Shown here: one piece after another, positions 62,485-64,000 of the stretch | Layout of the letters: the number at the start of each line of letters is the position of its first letter | How positions within the stretch are numbered: the stretch's first letter is position 1 | NCBI RefSeq assembly: GCF_008329605.1 | Contig: NZ_NPKO01000001.1 | Coordinates: 1-64,000 of the forward strand | Direction of reading: 5' to 3' | From: Mycolicibacterium sp. P9-64 | GTDB taxonomy: Bacteria > Actinomycetota > Actinomycetes > Mycobacteriales > Mycobacteriaceae | Length of the DNA stretch: 64,000 bases | Notes under the pieces: generated by a model | What the model was told of the DNA's origin: nothing | Seen by the model: the letters and a program-made list of their open reading frames with translations, nothing else | Database searches by the model: none | Position numbers and translations under genes: made by a program

Positions 62485-63045
62485 GTGGCGCGGGTGGCCG
62501 ACGAAATCTGCTTGGTCAATGGCCTGCCCGGTGTGGGCAAGACCAATGTCGCGGCACTGCTCGCCGCTGCCGTCGGAGCCCATCTGGTGTCGAAAGACGC
62601 GATCAAGGAACGACTCGCAATGGAGCCAGCATTGGGCGTTTCGCCACGGCTCGGGATCCTGGCCGCCGAGCAGATGTGGGCCGATGCCGCAGCGAAGCGC
62701 GGTTTGGTCCTCGTTGACTGCTGGTTGTTCAAGCCTCGAGACCTGCATTTCGCAGCCTCCGGTTTGCAACGGTCCGGCGCCGTTCGAGCCGTCGAATTGT
62801 GGTGTCACGCACCTGTCGACACCGTCAGGGCTCGCTATCAACAACGTCGGCGCAGCACAGTCCACGCCGACCCTCAGAGGCTTGCAGCCGACTGGGAAAC
62901 GTGGGCTAGCCACGCCGAGCCTTTGGCCCTCACCCCAGTGATTCGCATCGATACTTCGACAACGGTCCGCGTGGCCCAGGTGGTGAGCCATGTGTTAGCC
63001 GCACTACCAACGTCATCAATGGTGTGCCCGGCGCTCACGGTCTAG
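62485..63045 (+). CDS. P-loop kinase-like protein
   Basis: A 186-residue AAA/zeta-toxin or adenylate kinase-like protein: Walker A CLVNGLPGVGKTNVAAL at residues 9-25, SKDAIKERL, and VLVDCWLF as a Walker B-like strand. Such small proteins phosphorylate small molecules or act as zeta-type kinases; the substrate is unknown. The start is GTG 62485 or the in-frame GTG 62494. The stop shares a CTAG with the convergent AhpD-like gene. Confidence 0.8.
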   Translation: MARVADEICLVNGLPGVGKTNVAALLAAAVGAHLVSKDAIKERLAMEPALGVSPRLGILAAEQMWADAAAKRGLVLVDCWLFKPRDLHFAASGLQRSGAVRAVELWCHAPVDTVRARYQQRRRSTVHADPQRLAADWETWASHAEPLALTPVIRIDTSTTVRVAQVVSHVLAALPTSSMVCPALTV

Positions 63046-63482
63046 GAGACTGGTGCAACTTTGTAGTGGCTCGCAATCGCAATTCGGTTGAACGCGTTCA
63101 TCGTGATGGCGATCCACTTCAGTACCGCTGCCTGTTGCGCCGTCAGCGTCGAGCCGTCTTCGGCGTCCAATCCGGCGACGTGGGTGATCTTCTCGGCGAT
63201 CTCGAGGGCGGCGACTTCGGCCTCGGTGAAGTAGGCGGACTCGCGCCACGCCGAGATCACGGCGATGCGGTCGGTGCTCTCACCCTTGTCGAGCGCGTCG
63301 CGGACGTGCATCCGCAAGCAGAACGCGCAGCCGTTGAGCTGGGACACACGAATGCGGACCAGCTCGACGGTCAACGGCTCGATCCCGGCATCGGCGGCTG
63401 CCTTGTCGCACTGCTCGTTGAGGGTCAGCATTGCTTGATACGCCTCGGGCACCGCAGAGTTCAAGGGCGCAGCTGTCGTCAT
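63042..63482 (-). CDS. Carboxymuconolactone decarboxylase/AhpD-like protein
   Basis: A 146-residue AhpD-fold protein with the redox motif NGCAFCLRMH (CxxC followed by His) near residue 51 and a conserved Glu upstream. The family reduces peroxides or related substrates with a thiol pair. Its promoter faces a partial membrane protein gene. Confidence 0.9.
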   Translation of the reverse strand: MTTAAPLNSAVPEAYQAMLTLNEQCDKAAADAGIEPLTVELVRIRVSQLNGCAFCLRMHVRDALDKGESTDRIAVISAWRESAYFTEAEVAALEIAEKITHVAGLDAEDGSTLTAQQAAVLKWIAITMNAFNRIAIASHYKVAPVS

Positions 63483-63580
63483 GGTCGTGCTCCGTTCGTC
63501 GATGACCTCGTTGTTCGGCCTCGGATACGACGGAGCAGACCCGTCGGATGTGATGCCGGTGCACCAGTGGAGTGAGCTAT

Positions 63581-63628
63581 GTCACAACGACGATTCGGAC
63601 GTCACGTCTGCATCGGCTACGGCGTCAC
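63581..63628. promoter_or_regulatory. Three GTCAC elements in a divergent promoter
   Basis: GTCAC occurs at 63581, 63601 and 63624 in the 146-base gap between the AhpD-like gene and the membrane protein gene. The spacing (20 and 23 bases) is near two helical turns. This is a possible regulator-binding array. Confidence 0.25.
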
Positions 63629-64000
63629 ATGCACATGAACACTGCAATTCACCGCGGTCTGCTCGGCTTCCTGGCGTTCACTGGCGTGGGGGTCGGTCTG
63701 TGGGCGTACGCGGCACCGCGCAACTGGTATGACACCTTCCCCGGCATGGGACTGAGCTGGCTTCCACAGCTCGGCCCCTACAACGAGCACTTCGTCAAGG
63801 ACGTCGGCGCCTTCTACCTTGGGCTCACCCTTCTGACGGTGCTGACGATCATCCACGTCGCGAACACGACGCTCGTCAAGATCACCGCAGGCACCTGGAC
63901 GGTCTTCAACCTGCTGCACTTCATCTATCACATGCAGATGCTCGGCATGTACAGCCCGCGGGACCAGGTCCTGAATGCCATTGTGCTGTCGACGATTCTG
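63629..64000 (+). CDS. Small multi-spanning membrane protein, cut by window end
   Basis: An open frame of 124 codons without stop to the window end, starting MHMNTAIHRGLLGFLAF (ATG 63629 or ATG 63635). It has at least three hydrophobic segments, a loop NWYDTFPGMGLSWLPQLGPYNEH and HFVKDVGAFYLGLTLL. This looks like a small DoxX-like or DUF-type membrane protein; I cannot name the family. It diverges from the AhpD-like gene. Confidence 0.75.
   Translation, partial: MHMNTAIHRGLLGFLAFTGVGVGLWAYAAPRNWYDTFPGMGLSWLPQLGPYNEHFVKDVGAFYLGLTLLTVLTIIHVANTTLVKITAGTWTVFNLLHFIYHMQMLGMYSPRDQVLNAIVLSTIL

Overview
The window is a GC-rich chromosomal segment from a Mycobacterium-type actinomycete, most likely a fast-growing Mycolicibacterium. 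The evidence is the MmpL transporters, mycobacterial hemophores, wax ester synthase-like acyltransferases, FadD and FadE enzymes, a GTP-dependent PEP carboxykinase, frequent GTG starts and stop/start overlaps of the ATGA or GTGA type. Gene order follows, as I recall it, the M. tuberculosis H37Rv stretch Rv0189c to Rv0221, with extra genes spliced in. All H37Rv names here come from memory of family and order, not from a search. I saw no tRNA, rRNA, CRISPR array or complete insertion sequence.

Layout. (1) 1-5992: tail of a DUF222/HNH protein, ilvD, a divergent copper-type operon (DUF305 lipoprotein plus a CsoR/RicR repressor) with a perfect operator palindrome, a PPOX-fold protein, an L,D-transpeptidase, a bidirectional terminator and a CorA channel. 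(2) 6000-16859: Zmp1-like M13 peptidase, the OmamA/OmamB pair, a sulfhydrylase and small genes, MmpL11 and two secreted hemophore-like proteins. (3) 16925-23821: a PrrA/PrrB-like two-component pair, DUF3054, an M23-like lipoprotein, a hydrolase, a YbhN-type membrane protein and an AI-2E family transporter. (4) 23818-31880: two tandem mmpL3 genes separated by a recombination scar made of the 3' ends of both flanking genes, then a NYN-domain gene and trmB. (5) 32006-43977: a P-loop-like protein pair, pckG, fadD4, a GntR regulator, fadE3, a double-hotdog hydratase, an amidohydrolase, an aldo/keto reductase and lipW. (6) 44011-51154: a 2-aminoethylphosphonate uptake and breakdown locus with a PhnF-type regulator and operator. 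(7) 51230-60925: a septum-formation-family protein, lipC, a wax ester synthase, further esterases, a fadD12-like ligase and an acyltransferase fused in frame to an HD hydrolase, with a KstR-type site inside the fusion. (8) 60960-64000: a small secreted protein, nat, a P-loop protein, an AhpD-like protein and a membrane protein cut by the window end.

How the parts work together. Regions 2 to 4 hold the cell-envelope and heme module: MmpL3 exports trehalose monomycolate, MmpL11 exports other mycolate lipids, and hemophores of this type hand heme to MmpL proteins. Region 6 is self-contained for phosphonate use: uptake by an ABC transporter, oxidation or deamination, and C-P cleavage. Region 7 is lipid ester and storage-lipid metabolism, part of it probably under the cholesterol regulator KstR.

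The most unusual observations are: the tandem mmpL3 pair, in which one copy carries an extra DUF4190-like membrane domain; the scar between the copies, which is better conserved than the genes beside it; a short in-frame repeat (peptide GASEATG) with a filled and an empty site in this same window; and the HD-acyltransferase fusion with an operator embedded in its linker.
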